This document shows, one piece after another, positions 43,705 through 51,360 of a stretch of DNA of 64,000 bases. The number at the start of each line of letters is the position of its first letter. Position 1 is the first letter of the stretch. Source of the DNA: CAVZYN01 sp963779515. Lineage in GTDB: Bacteria > Pseudomonadota > Alphaproteobacteria > Rhizobiales > Hyphomicrobiaceae. The stretch is taken from the NCBI GenBank assembly GCA_963779515.1, contig CAVZYN010000001.1, positions 372,001 to 436,000 on the forward strand, read 5' to 3'. The notes beneath the pieces are model-generated. The model was not told where the DNA came from. It was given only the letters and a program-made list of their open reading frames with translations, and ran no database searches. The translations under genes were made by a program, and so were the position numbers.

Positions 43705-44721
43705 TCATACACCGATTTCCTGTGCCCACATGGCCGCGACGTCATGGAGTTGATCGGTGGGTTTCAGCAGAAACAGCCGTGCGACGAGGCGAACATGATC
43801 CTTGTCGCGCTCGTGTGTCACGTATTCAACCGGTGATTTGCCGTCGACGCGGGCGAGTAAGAGGCCCGGCAGGAGGGCTGCCGTGCGCGCCTCGATGTCT
43901 GCGGGCGGCTCCCACGTGACGCCCGCAAGATAGGCGTGATGGAGCGCATCGAAGCAGGCGAAAAAGCCGTCGCGTGCGGCCGGCGTCCAAAGGCACTTCA
44001 GCAGGAGATGATTGAGGCAGAACGCCAGATCGAACGCGGGATCGCCGTACCACGCGCATTCGGCATCGAGAAACATCGGCCCGTCGGGCCCTATGAGAAT
44101 GTTCTTCGGCGAGACATCGCCGTGCACCAGCGCGCGCTTGCCTTCGGCCGTCGTTCGCACCAACCCATCGAGGCGCGCCGCGAGTTCGGGATACTGGCGT
44201 CCCGCCGCCAGGAGATACGGCTCCAGGCGGATGGCGTGAAAGATGTCGTCGGTCTTGAATCGCGCGGCGATCTCCGCTTTGCCCGCGGTCCCAGCGTGAA
44301 CGCGGGCTAAATCCGCGCCGACTCGCGCCGCAAACGCGGGATCTGCGCGACCGTCACGCAGCGCAGATTTCCAGAGCTTGTAGTCGGCTGGATCGTAGTA
44401 TCGCATTGCGATCAGCCGTGCGTCTTGGTCGTATCCGAGCGCTTCAGGGGCAATCGTCGGCACGATCGCGCGCGCGGTTTCGATCCAATCGTACTCGTAT
44501 TGGCTTCGCTCCACGGGCGCCCGCCAGTCCTGCGCCACCTTCAACTTCGCCAAGGCCCGCTTCACCGCAAAAGTGCGCTCAGTCGTTTCGACTTTCCAGA
44601 TGTCCGAGGACACGCCACCGGTCAGCGGCGTGACCTTCGCCACCTGGCCCGGGGGCAACAGGTGCATTCGCTCGAGCGCTGCGCGCACGTCTGGATCGAC
44701 GTTGTGCGTGCCCGGGCTCAT
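43705..44721 (-). CDS. Phosphotransferase of the aminoglycoside/choline kinase type
   Basis: This 338-residue protein has a kinase-like fold with the Brenner motif LVHGDVSPKNILIG (catalytic Asp) and the metal-binding FLDAECAWYGDPAFDLAF. The nucleotide-binding part has TERTFAVKRAL with the conserved Lys. It belongs to the APH family, which phosphorylates small hydroxyl compounds such as sugars, choline or antibiotics; the substrate is unknown. It overlaps the end of the ATL gene by four bases. With the enolase paralogue nearby, a pathway using a phosphorylated acid is conceivable (inference). Confidence 0.85.
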   Translation of the reverse strand: MSPGTHNVDPDVRAALERMHLLPPGQVAKVTPLTGGVSSDIWKVETTERTFAVKRALAKLKVAQDWRAPVERSQYEYDWIETARAIVPTIAPEALGYDQDARLIAMRYYDPADYKLWKSALRDGRADPAFAARVGADLARVHAGTAGKAEIAARFKTDDIFHAIRLEPYLLAAGRQYPELAARLDGLVRTTAEGKRALVHGDVSPKNILIGPDGPMFLDAECAWYGDPAFDLAFCLNHLLLKCLWTPAARDGFFACFDALHHAYLAGVTWEPPADIEARTAALLPGLLLARVDGKSPVEYVTHERDKDHVRLVARLFLLKPTDQLHDVAAMWAQEIGV

Positions 44722-45137
44722 TTCAGCGACGTGCCCGGATGGCTCTTCATGCCGCGCGAGCGCGACGGTTTTTGATCGGCGATCGCGGGCTTTGCGATGG
44801 CGATCATGGGCTTGGCGAAATCCGTCACGGTCCGCGTTGAAATCTCCTGGGCAACGCCTGCGGGCGCGACCGGCACGCCGTCGGCACGCAATCGCGCGAT
44901 CTGATCGTCGCGATAGGGATGGCGCCCGACTGCGCCGCCATCAGCTACGACCCGCCACCACGGCACGTCCGCGCGATCCGCGTCGTCGAGGATCGCCATG
45001 ACATTGACGATGTGGCGTGGATCGACGCCGAGATGCCGGCCGATGGCGCTGTGCGTGACGAGTCGCCCCTCGGGGATTTTGGCAATGATCGCCAGCACGT
45101 CCGCCTTGACGCGCGCGTAGGCCGCCGAGCCAGCCAT
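44718..45137 (-). CDS. Alkyltransferase-like (ATL) DNA-binding protein, MGMT family
   Basis: This 139-residue protein has the DNA-binding half of O6-alkylguanine-DNA alkyltransferase (RVKADVLAIIAKIPEGRLVTHSAIG, ADVPWWRVVADGGAVGR). The catalytic Cys of PCHRV is replaced by Trp (PWWRVV), the mark of ATL proteins. In the known family these bind O6-alkylguanine and flag it for nucleotide-excision repair. The C-terminal 40 residues are basic and family-atypical. It lies 9 bases after coaD and overlaps the phosphotransferase gene. Confidence 0.87.
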   Translation of the reverse strand: MAGSAAYARVKADVLAIIAKIPEGRLVTHSAIGRHLGVDPRHIVNVMAILDDADRADVPWWRVVADGGAVGRHPYRDDQIARLRADGVPVAPAGVAQEISTRTVTDFAKPMIAIAKPAIADQKPSRSRGMKSHPGTSLK

Positions 45138-45146
45138 CTGGGTCTC

Positions 45147-45650
45147 CTATCTCTTCTTTGCCATCTTTGCCTTGAGGCGCTTGGCAACCTCTTTCGAAAC
45201 GAACGGCGTAACATCGCCGCCCATCAGCGCGATCTGGCGCACCAGGCTCGCTGCGATATGGCGCACATCGGGGGAGGACGGCAGGAACACGGTGTCGATG
45301 TCGTCCATCATCGCGCCGTTCATGCCCGACATCTGCATTTCATAGTCGAGGTCCGTGCCGTCGCGTAGGCCTCGAAAAATCACTTGCGCGCCCGCGTCCT
45401 TGGCGGCGTCCACCGTCAAGCCCGCAAACGTTGTTGTTTCGATTTTGCAGCCGGCCTTCTTCGCGATCGCGGCGGTTTCGCTTCGGAGCAAATCCGCTTT
45501 CTCCTCCGGCGAAAACATCGGCGTTTTGCCGGGATGCACGCCAATGCCAATGACAAGCGTATCGACGAGCCGCGCCGCCCGCGCGATGACGTCGAGATGC
45601 CCGTTCGTGACGGGGTCGAAGGAGCCAGAATAAAATCCAATGCGTTTCAT
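45147..45650 (-). CDS. coaD: Phosphopantetheine adenylyltransferase
   Basis: This enzyme makes dephospho-CoA from 4'-phosphopantetheine and ATP, the penultimate CoA step. The 167-residue length is usual. The nucleotidyltransferase motif SFDPVTNGHLDVIARAA and the second motif FLPSSPDVRHIAASLVRQIA are intact, as is FRGLRDGTDLDYEMQM. It begins the co-directional run coaD-ATL-phosphotransferase. A TCCCCGC palindrome lies upstream of its start. Confidence 0.97.
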   Translation of the reverse strand: MKRIGFYSGSFDPVTNGHLDVIARAARLVDTLVIGIGVHPGKTPMFSPEEKADLLRSETAAIAKKAGCKIETTTFAGLTVDAAKDAGAQVIFRGLRDGTDLDYEMQMSGMNGAMMDDIDTVFLPSSPDVRHIAASLVRQIALMGGDVTPFVSKEVAKRLKAKMAKKR

Positions 45651-45679
45651 GCCAGGCAGGCGCTTTCAGAGAGTTGTCA

Positions 45680-45697
45680 TCCCCGCGCAGGCGGGGA
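45680..45697. repeat. Short TCCCCGC palindrome
   Basis: TCCCCGC (45680-45686) pairs with GCGGGGA (45691-45697) in GTTGTCATCCCCGCGCAGG-like context. The GTCATCCCCGCGCAGGCGGG unit is a common interspersed palindrome in proteobacterial intergenic regions. It lies between LysE and coaD and could attenuate read-through. Confidence 0.65.
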
Positions 45698-45728
45698 CGG
45701 CGGTTGGAATGAAATCTTGTTTCAAAGA

Positions 45729-46358
45729 CTATCCCGGCCGTCGCATCGTCGCCAGCACGAAACCGCCCGCCACCAGCAAACAACCCGCGAGACCGTCCAG
45801 AAGTGCCAACCGGTTTTGATCCAGCGCCCGGCGGGCGCGGGCGACAAGGATGGTGTAGCCGACATCTACGACGATGAGCGTTGCGACAAACAGGATGGCG
45901 AGGATCGCCAGTTGCGGTCCAGCGGGACGGTCAACACTGACGAACTGGGGCAGGAACGCGCCGAGAAACAGCAGCACCTTTGGGTTTGAAAGCCCGACGG
46001 CGAGGCCCTGTAGATAGGCGCCCGTTGCGCTGACGGGTGGTGGCGTGAACGTTGCGTCGGTCCTGCGTCGCCAGAATGCGCGAATTTGCAGCGCGCCGAG
46101 CACGATCAGATAAATGGCGCCGACCCATCGGACCACATCAAACCATTCCGCCATCAGCGCCATGACGGTGGTCATGCCGAGGGCGGCGATGGCGGCCAAA
46201 ATCGCAAGGCCAGTGCCGGTTCCGGCAAGCGTGGTCAAACCTGCCCGGAGCCCGCTCGAGAGCGTATTGGCGATGATCAGGCTCATGTTCGGGCCCGGCG
46301 TCAGGGCCAAGAGGATGCAGGCTGCGACAAAAGCGGCAAGGACGGTGATGGAAATCAT
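45729..46358 (-). CDS. LysE/RhtB family amino-acid exporter
   Basis: This 209-residue inner-membrane protein has about six hydrophobic segments and the family hallmark LALTPGPNMSLIIANTL near the N-terminus. GLAVGLSNPKVLLFLGAFLPQF lies in the middle. The family exports amino acids or derivatives. It lies upstream of coaD on the same strand, separated by a repeat, so it is probably an independent unit. Confidence 0.93.
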   Translation of the reverse strand: MISITVLAAFVAACILLALTPGPNMSLIIANTLSSGLRAGLTTLAGTGTGLAILAAIAALGMTTVMALMAEWFDVVRWVGAIYLIVLGALQIRAFWRRRTDATFTPPPVSATGAYLQGLAVGLSNPKVLLFLGAFLPQFVSVDRPAGPQLAILAILFVATLIVVDVGYTILVARARRALDQNRLALLDGLAGCLLVAGGFVLATMRRPG

Positions 46359-46534
46359 GGCACCTCAAAGTGGGCGTCGATCCATCATGCGGCTTCTCGA
46401 AGCCGCCGCCAAGATGAACTCCAGCTAAACGGACCATTCAGGCCCCGATCAGACCCGCTCACTTAAAACCACGTTCAAGAGATGGGACGGCGGGCCCCCT
46501 ATCCGGTCCGCCACTAGTAGCTTGGAGCTGCGCC

Positions 46535-46639
46535 ATGAGCGCGACCACGAAAACGCACATCAAGACGGCCGCGCTGGCCGCCATTGCCACCGCTGCAATC
46601 TTGGCGGCCGCGATGGTAGCGGTCCCAATCGGCATTTGA
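46535..46639 (+). CDS. Possible 34-residue membrane peptide
   Basis: An ATG at 46535, preceded by TTGGAG at good spacing, opens a 34-codon frame. It begins MSATTKTHIKTAALAAIA and continues as one hydrophobic Ala/Ile/Val helix to the stop at 46637. A charged N-terminus followed by one membrane helix is typical of small membrane proteins. It could be chance in Ala-rich GC-rich sequence; conservation would decide. Confidence 0.4.
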   Translation: MSATTKTHIKTAALAAIATAAILAAAMVAVPIGI

Positions 46640-46728
46640 CGCATGGGCGTCTACGCCTCTGGCGCTGACAAGCCCGCATTCCTCCGCTAGAACCACGCCT
46701 CGAAACTCAAACGCAAACGAGGCGTACA

Positions 46729-47619
46729 ATGGCAAAAGTCGCGTGGATTGGCCTGGGCGTCATGGGCTATCCCATGGCCGGCCACGTCCTGAAAAAGGGC
46801 GGACACGAACTCACCGTCTACAATCGCAATAGTGCCAAGGCGGACGCCTGGGTGAAAGAGTACGGCAGCGGCCGCACCGCGCCGACCCCGGCCAAAGCCG
46901 CCGAGGGAGCCGAGTTTGTATTCTCGTGCGTCGGCAATGACGACGATCTGCGCTCGGTCACAACCGGCAAGGATGGCGCGTTCCACAGCATGGCAAAGGG
47001 CGCGCTTTTTATCGACAACACGACGGCTTCGGCCATTGTTGCCCGCGAACTTTACGCCGCAGCCAAGGCCAAGGGCTTCGACTTTCTCGACGCCCCCGTC
47101 TCGGGCGGCTCAGCGGGCGCTCAGAATGGTGTGCTGACGGTGATGGTCGGGGGCGATAAACACGTATTCGATCGCGCCAAGCCGATGATCGATCATTTCG
47201 CGCGCATGGCGACCTTGATTGGCGGCCCCGGCGCTGGCCAACAGACCAAAATGGTCAATCAGATCTGCATCGCCGGACTGGTGCAAGGCCTCGCCGAAGG
47301 CCTCCATTTCGCGCAAAAAGCGGGCCTTGATATCCCGGCCGTCATGGAAACGATCTCAAAGGGTGCGGCCGGTTCCTGGCAGATGGAGAACCGTTGGAAG
47401 ACGATGCGCGAAGGCAAATTCGATTATGGCTTCGCGGTCGACTGGATGCGCAAGGACCTCATGATCGCATTGGATGAATCGCGCAAGAACGGCGCGAATT
47501 TGCCGGTCACCGCGCTGGTCGACCAGTTCTATTCCGAGGTCCAGAAAATGGGCGGCGGCCGCTGGGATACGTCCAGCCTGATCGCCCGCCTCAACAACGC
47601 GGATAAGAAACCCGGATAG
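46729..47619 (+). CDS. NAD(P)-dependent beta-hydroxyacid dehydrogenase (GlxR/MmsB-like)
   Basis: This 296-residue enzyme has the Rossmann start VAWIGLGVMGYPMAGHVLKKGG, the substrate segment LDAPVSGGSAGAQNGVLTVMVGG and GPGAGQQTKMVNQICIAG with the catalytic Lys. It may reduce tartronate semialdehyde (GlxR) or oxidise 3-hydroxyisobutyrate (MmsB); these cannot be told apart by eye. It is followed 59 bases later by rimO on the same strand. Confidence 0.9.
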   Translation: MAKVAWIGLGVMGYPMAGHVLKKGGHELTVYNRNSAKADAWVKEYGSGRTAPTPAKAAEGAEFVFSCVGNDDDLRSVTTGKDGAFHSMAKGALFIDNTTASAIVARELYAAAKAKGFDFLDAPVSGGSAGAQNGVLTVMVGGDKHVFDRAKPMIDHFARMATLIGGPGAGQQTKMVNQICIAGLVQGLAEGLHFAQKAGLDIPAVMETISKGAAGSWQMENRWKTMREGKFDYGFAVDWMRKDLMIALDESRKNGANLPVTALVDQFYSEVQKMGGGRWDTSSLIARLNNADKKPG

Positions 47620-47678
47620 TTATCCCATAACCACTCGAACCATTGCAAAACAGGCCATGGCGCGGTTACAAGCGCGCC

Positions 47679-49067
47679 ATGGCCACACCAGCAAAACGCC
47701 CTGCCAACACAAAAACAAGCCCGACGCCCAAGGTGCGCCGCGCCGCCAAGGCGGCGGCCGTCCCCAAAGTCGGCTTTGTCTCGCTTGGCTGCCCGAAGGC
47801 GCTGGTCGACAGCGAACGCATCATCACCAAGCTCCGATCTGAGGGCTATCAGCTCTCGCCGGATTACACGGGCGCTGATGTCGTCGTCGTCAACACCTGC
47901 GGTTTCCTCGACTCTGCCAAGCAGGAAAGCCTGGAAGCCATCGGCGAGGCCATGGCCAAGAACGGCAAGGTGATTGTCACCGGCTGCTTCGGCGTCGAGA
48001 AGGATGTCATCAAGTCCGCGCATCCGGGCGTACTCGCGATCACCGGCCCGCATCAATACGAGGAGGTCGTCGCGGCCGTCCACGACGCAGTGCCACCCCT
48101 ACACGACCCCTACGTCGATCTCGTGCCGCCCGAAGGCCTGCGCTTGACACCGCGCCACTACGCCTATCTGAAGATCTCAGAAGGCTGCAACAACCGCTGC
48201 TCCTTCTGCATCATTCCATCGCTGCGCGGCGATCTCGCGAGCCGTCCGGCGAACCACGTGATGGCGGAAGCCGAGAAGTTGGTGAAAGCCGGCGTCAAGG
48301 AACTGCTCGTCATCAGCCAAGACACCAGCGCCTATGGCCTCGACATCAAGTATGCCGAGAGTGCCTGGAAAGGTGAGAAGCTGAAAGCCAAGTTCGTCGA
48401 TCTTTCGCGCGCGCTCGGTGATCTCGGCGCCTGGGTGCGACTGCACTATGTCTATCCCTATCCTCACGTCGACGACGTGATCCCGCTGATGGCGGAGGGC
48501 AAGATCCTGCCGTATCTCGATATCCCGTTTCAGCACGCCGCGCCCAACGTTCTCAAAGCGATGAAGCGGCCGGGCAATCAGGACAAGATGCTGCGCCGCA
48601 TCGAGAGCTGGCGCGACGTGTGCCCGGATCTCGCGTTGCGCTCGACCTTCATCGTCGGTTTCCCCGGCGAGACCGAAGCGGACTTCAAGCAGCTCTTGGA
48701 GTGGATCAAGGCCGCGAAGATCACGCGCGCGGGCTGCTTCAAGTACGAGCCGGTGGCGGGCGCTAAAGCCAACGACCTCGACGGCGCGGTTCCTGAAGAC
48801 GTGAAGGAAGACCGTTGGCATCGGTTCATGGCCGCGCAAAAAGAAGTCTCCGCCGGGATCATGGCGTCGCGCGTCGGCCGCACAATCTCAGTGCTAGTCG
48901 ACGAGGTCGACGACGAAGGCGCGATTGGCCGCTCGCAATGGGATGCGCCCGAGATCGACGGCTCCGTGTTCCTCAACGGCGAGACCAGCTTGAAGCCGGG
49001 CGACCTCATTCGCGCCACGGTCACCAACGCCGACGACTACGACCTCTGGGCCGAGCCCGTGAATTGA
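47679..49067 (+). CDS. rimO: Ribosomal protein uS12 methylthiotransferase
   Basis: This radical-SAM enzyme adds a methylthio group to an aspartate of ribosomal protein S12. The 462-residue protein has the N-terminal UPF0004 domain (VSLGCPKALVDSERI, VVNTCGFLDSAKQESLEAI, VTGCFGV) with three Cys for one [4Fe-4S]. The radical-SAM CxxxCxxC is in EGCNNRCSFCIIPSLRG, and a C-terminal TRAM domain (ISVLVDEV) follows. I chose the ATG at 47679; the preceding codons from 47643 are not family-like. An Ala/Lys-rich N-terminal tail is present. pxpA follows after 30 bases. Confidence 0.96.
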   Translation: MATPAKRPANTKTSPTPKVRRAAKAAAVPKVGFVSLGCPKALVDSERIITKLRSEGYQLSPDYTGADVVVVNTCGFLDSAKQESLEAIGEAMAKNGKVIVTGCFGVEKDVIKSAHPGVLAITGPHQYEEVVAAVHDAVPPLHDPYVDLVPPEGLRLTPRHYAYLKISEGCNNRCSFCIIPSLRGDLASRPANHVMAEAEKLVKAGVKELLVISQDTSAYGLDIKYAESAWKGEKLKAKFVDLSRALGDLGAWVRLHYVYPYPHVDDVIPLMAEGKILPYLDIPFQHAAPNVLKAMKRPGNQDKMLRRIESWRDVCPDLALRSTFIVGFPGETEADFKQLLEWIKAAKITRAGCFKYEPVAGAKANDLDGAVPEDVKEDRWHRFMAAQKEVSAGIMASRVGRTISVLVDEVDDEGAIGRSQWDAPEIDGSVFLNGETSLKPGDLIRATVTNADDYDLWAEPVN

Positions 49068-49097
49068 AACGCGCTGAAACGCGCTGGTACGACCGCC

Positions 49098-49868
49098 ATG
49101 GCCATGCACATCGATCTCAATTCCGATCTTGGCGAGAGCTACGGCCCTTGGAAGATGGGGGACGATCCCACCATGCTCGGGATCATCACCTCGGCCAACG
49201 TCGCGTGCGGCTGGCACGGCGGCGATCCGATGGTGATGCATGAGACGGCGGTGCTCGCCAAGAAAAACGGCGTCGCCATCGGCGCGCACCCGAGCTTCAA
49301 TGACCGCGACGGCTTCGGCCGCCGTGTCATTCGCGGCGACAGCATGGCCGACATCGAAAAGATGGTCGCTTATCAGATCGGCGCGCTGCAGGCGATCGCG
49401 ACGATGGCCGGCCACAAGGTCACACACGTCAAGCCGCACGGCAGCCTCGGCAATCTCGCCGCCGCCGAGGATGACTTCGCCATGGCAGTCGGCCGCGCGA
49501 TCAAAGCCGTCGATCCGCGCCTTGTTTATGTGGTGATGCCGGGGCTCGCCTCGCATCGGGCGGCGGAGAAACTCGGGCTGCCGCTGGTGCGCGAAATCTT
49601 CGCCGACCGCGCCATCGAGGACAACGGCGACCTCGTCAGCCGCAAGAAGCCCGGCGCCATGATCCACGATCCTGACGTTGCGGCCGACCGCATGGTCCGC
49701 GCGGTGCAAGAGCGCATGATCATGAGCGCCGGCGGCAAGCAGGTCGCGGTCGAACCTGAATCGATTTGCGTCCACAGCGATACGCCCGCCGCCATCGCCA
49801 TCGCCCGCCGCGTCCGCGAGAAGCTGACGGCGGCCGGAATCGTGCTGAAGCCGTTTGTTGGGATTTGA
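49098..49868 (+). CDS. pxpA: 5-oxoprolinase subunit A (LamB/YcsF family)
   Basis: This 256-residue protein starts IDLNSDLGESYGPWKMGDD, the signature of PxpA, one of three subunits of bacterial 5-oxoprolinase. It continues with ANVACGWHGGDPMVM, GAHPSFNDRDGFGRRV and THVKPHGSLGNLAA. PxpB and PxpC genes are not in the window, so partners must lie elsewhere or the protein works in a related lactam hydrolysis. It lies downstream of rimO and converges with the GDPD gene, 23 bases away. Confidence 0.93.
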   Translation: MAMHIDLNSDLGESYGPWKMGDDPTMLGIITSANVACGWHGGDPMVMHETAVLAKKNGVAIGAHPSFNDRDGFGRRVIRGDSMADIEKMVAYQIGALQAIATMAGHKVTHVKPHGSLGNLAAAEDDFAMAVGRAIKAVDPRLVYVVMPGLASHRAAEKLGLPLVREIFADRAIEDNGDLVSRKKPGAMIHDPDVAADRMVRAVQERMIMSAGGKQVAVEPESICVHSDTPAAIAIARRVREKLTAAGIVLKPFVGI

Positions 49869-49891
49869 TTCTGCCGGGCGACGGCGAACAC

Positions 49892-50849
49892 TTACGGCCC
49901 AGCAATGCCTTTTTCTGCCATCACTTTACGCGCCCGGTCGGGATAGTCGGTGATCAGTCCGTCGATCTTCATGTCGATCAACCGCGCCATCTCCGCCGGT
50001 TCGTTGACGGTCCAGGGAATGACCTTGAGGCCGAGCGCGTGGGCGGCCGTGATGGCCTCCGCCGTCGCATTGCGCCAGAACATCGACCACGTTTCACAGC
50101 CCGCCGCCTTGACGAGCTTTGCAACCGAGCCCCCGTGCGCTGCGAGATCGAGCCCATCAGTCCATGCCGACGCTTTGCCGTCGATCGGTCTCACGTTGTT
50201 GGTGCGGTCCGTCTCGATCGTCAAGCAGGCGGTCTCGATCTCCGGCGCCAAGCGCTTGGCGATCACGAGGGTACGCCAATCGAACGACTGGATCGTCACA
50301 CGGGCTTCGAGTCTTGGCGGCGCGCACGGCCGCGACGACGGCGCGCGCGAACGTCTCGGCATCGGCGGTCTCGTCGGGTTTATCGGGCCGGATTTTGGTC
50401 TCGATGTTGAGCCGCACGGGCTTGGACGAAGCCCGCACGAACTCGAACAGCTCCGCAAGCGTCGGCATGCGCGCGCCGTCGATGGATTTTTGATCGCGAA
50501 ACTGATCGGCATACTTCGAGGCCGGGTTCACACGGCCAACGTCGTAGCCCCTGATCTCGGTTAGCGTGAGCGACCGGATTGCGGGTCCGGGTGCCGCAAG
50601 CCAAGCGCCGTCCTTGCCCCGCACAAGATCGGGATTGAGGATCGGATCATGTGCGATCACGAGCACGCCGTCTTTCGTCAGCGCGAGATCGGTTTCGAGT
50701 GTCGTGACGCCAATCTCGAGCGCCTTCTCGAACGCCGGAATGGTGTTCTCCGGCGCGAGCCCGCGGGCGCCACGATGGCCTTGAAGATCGAACGCTGGTG
50801 CCGGAGCTCCCGAAAGTCCAATCACGATGGCCGCGGCGAGGCCGCGCAT
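49892..50849 (-). pseudogene. Glycerophosphodiester phosphodiesterase, frame broken
   Basis: The N-terminal half reads from 50849: signal (GLAAAIVIGLSGAPAPAF), then HRGARGLAPENTIPAFEKA and ETDLALTKDGVLVIAHDP, the GDPD metal and active-site motifs. The frame goes wrong at about 50312, after AAVRAAK. The C-terminal half (LEARVTIQSFDWRTLVIAK ... IDGLITDYPDRARKVM) is intact in another frame. Removing one base at 50312 yields 318 residues, a normal length. The enzyme would release glycerol-3-phosphate from phosphodiesters in the periplasm. Its start overlaps the stop of the SnoaL-like gene by one base (TGATG). Confidence 0.85.
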
Positions 50850-51250
50850 CACGTCTTCACCACCGGCTTCAGCACACTGCCGTGCCGGTGGAAGATCCGC
50901 CATTCGCCGGCTTCCTTGCGATAGGCTTGTGTTACCCGCAGCGTGCGTGGAACACGTTGACCATTGATGATGCGATAGGTGTGTTCGAAGTCCACCGTGA
51001 CCGCGAGATCGCCGTCGATGCGGGTCGAGAGGTTTTCGACCCGCACATCAACAGCAACAACCTGTGTCGAGACCCAATCGAAGCGCGGGCAGATCTCGTC
51101 CCAGCCGCGCTCGAAGCCATCGAGCGCTCCGAACAGGACGGTATCCGCCTCGCGCGACCAGATCGCCTTGAACGGCTCGGGGTTGCCTTGCACGACAGCT
51201 GCATAGGCTGCTTCGTATTGCACTCGCACACGGCGCCAAGCATCATCCAT
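50849..51250 (-). CDS. SnoaL/NTF2-like protein
   Basis: This 133-residue cone-fold protein has an N-terminal helix (VQYEAAYAAVVQGNPEPFKAIW) and strands FERGWDEICPRFDW and LRVTQAYRKEAGEWRIFHRHGS. These are typical of NTF2/SnoaL-like enzymes and binding proteins with a DUF4440 look. An AAGGA ribosome site precedes the ATG at 51250. It is translationally coupled to the GDPD gene downstream. Function is unknown. Confidence 0.8.
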   Translation of the reverse strand: MDDAWRRVRVQYEAAYAAVVQGNPEPFKAIWSREADTVLFGALDGFERGWDEICPRFDWVSTQVVAVDVRVENLSTRIDGDLAVTVDFEHTYRIINGQRVPRTLRVTQAYRKEAGEWRIFHRHGSVLKPVVKT

Positions 51251-51270
51251 GACGGAGTCCTTATGACAGT

Positions 51271-51346
51271 AGGGTGCAATAGGCCACTTCGCCATATTGC
51301 ACCTTTGGAGTCGGCAGCGTGCAATACGCCTGCGGCCATTGCACCC
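51271..51346. repeat. Paired GGTGCAAT palindromes
   Basis: Two adjacent hairpins are visible. The first is GGTGCAATA (51273-51281) with TATTGCACC (51295-51303); the second is GTGCAAT (51319-51325) with ATTGCAC (51338-51344). They resemble each other and form a tandem repeat element of the interspersed kind. They lie between the IlvD-family gene and the SnoaL-like gene, so they may separate the two transcription units. Confidence 0.7.
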
Positions 51347-51360
51347 TGACGTCGCCGCCA

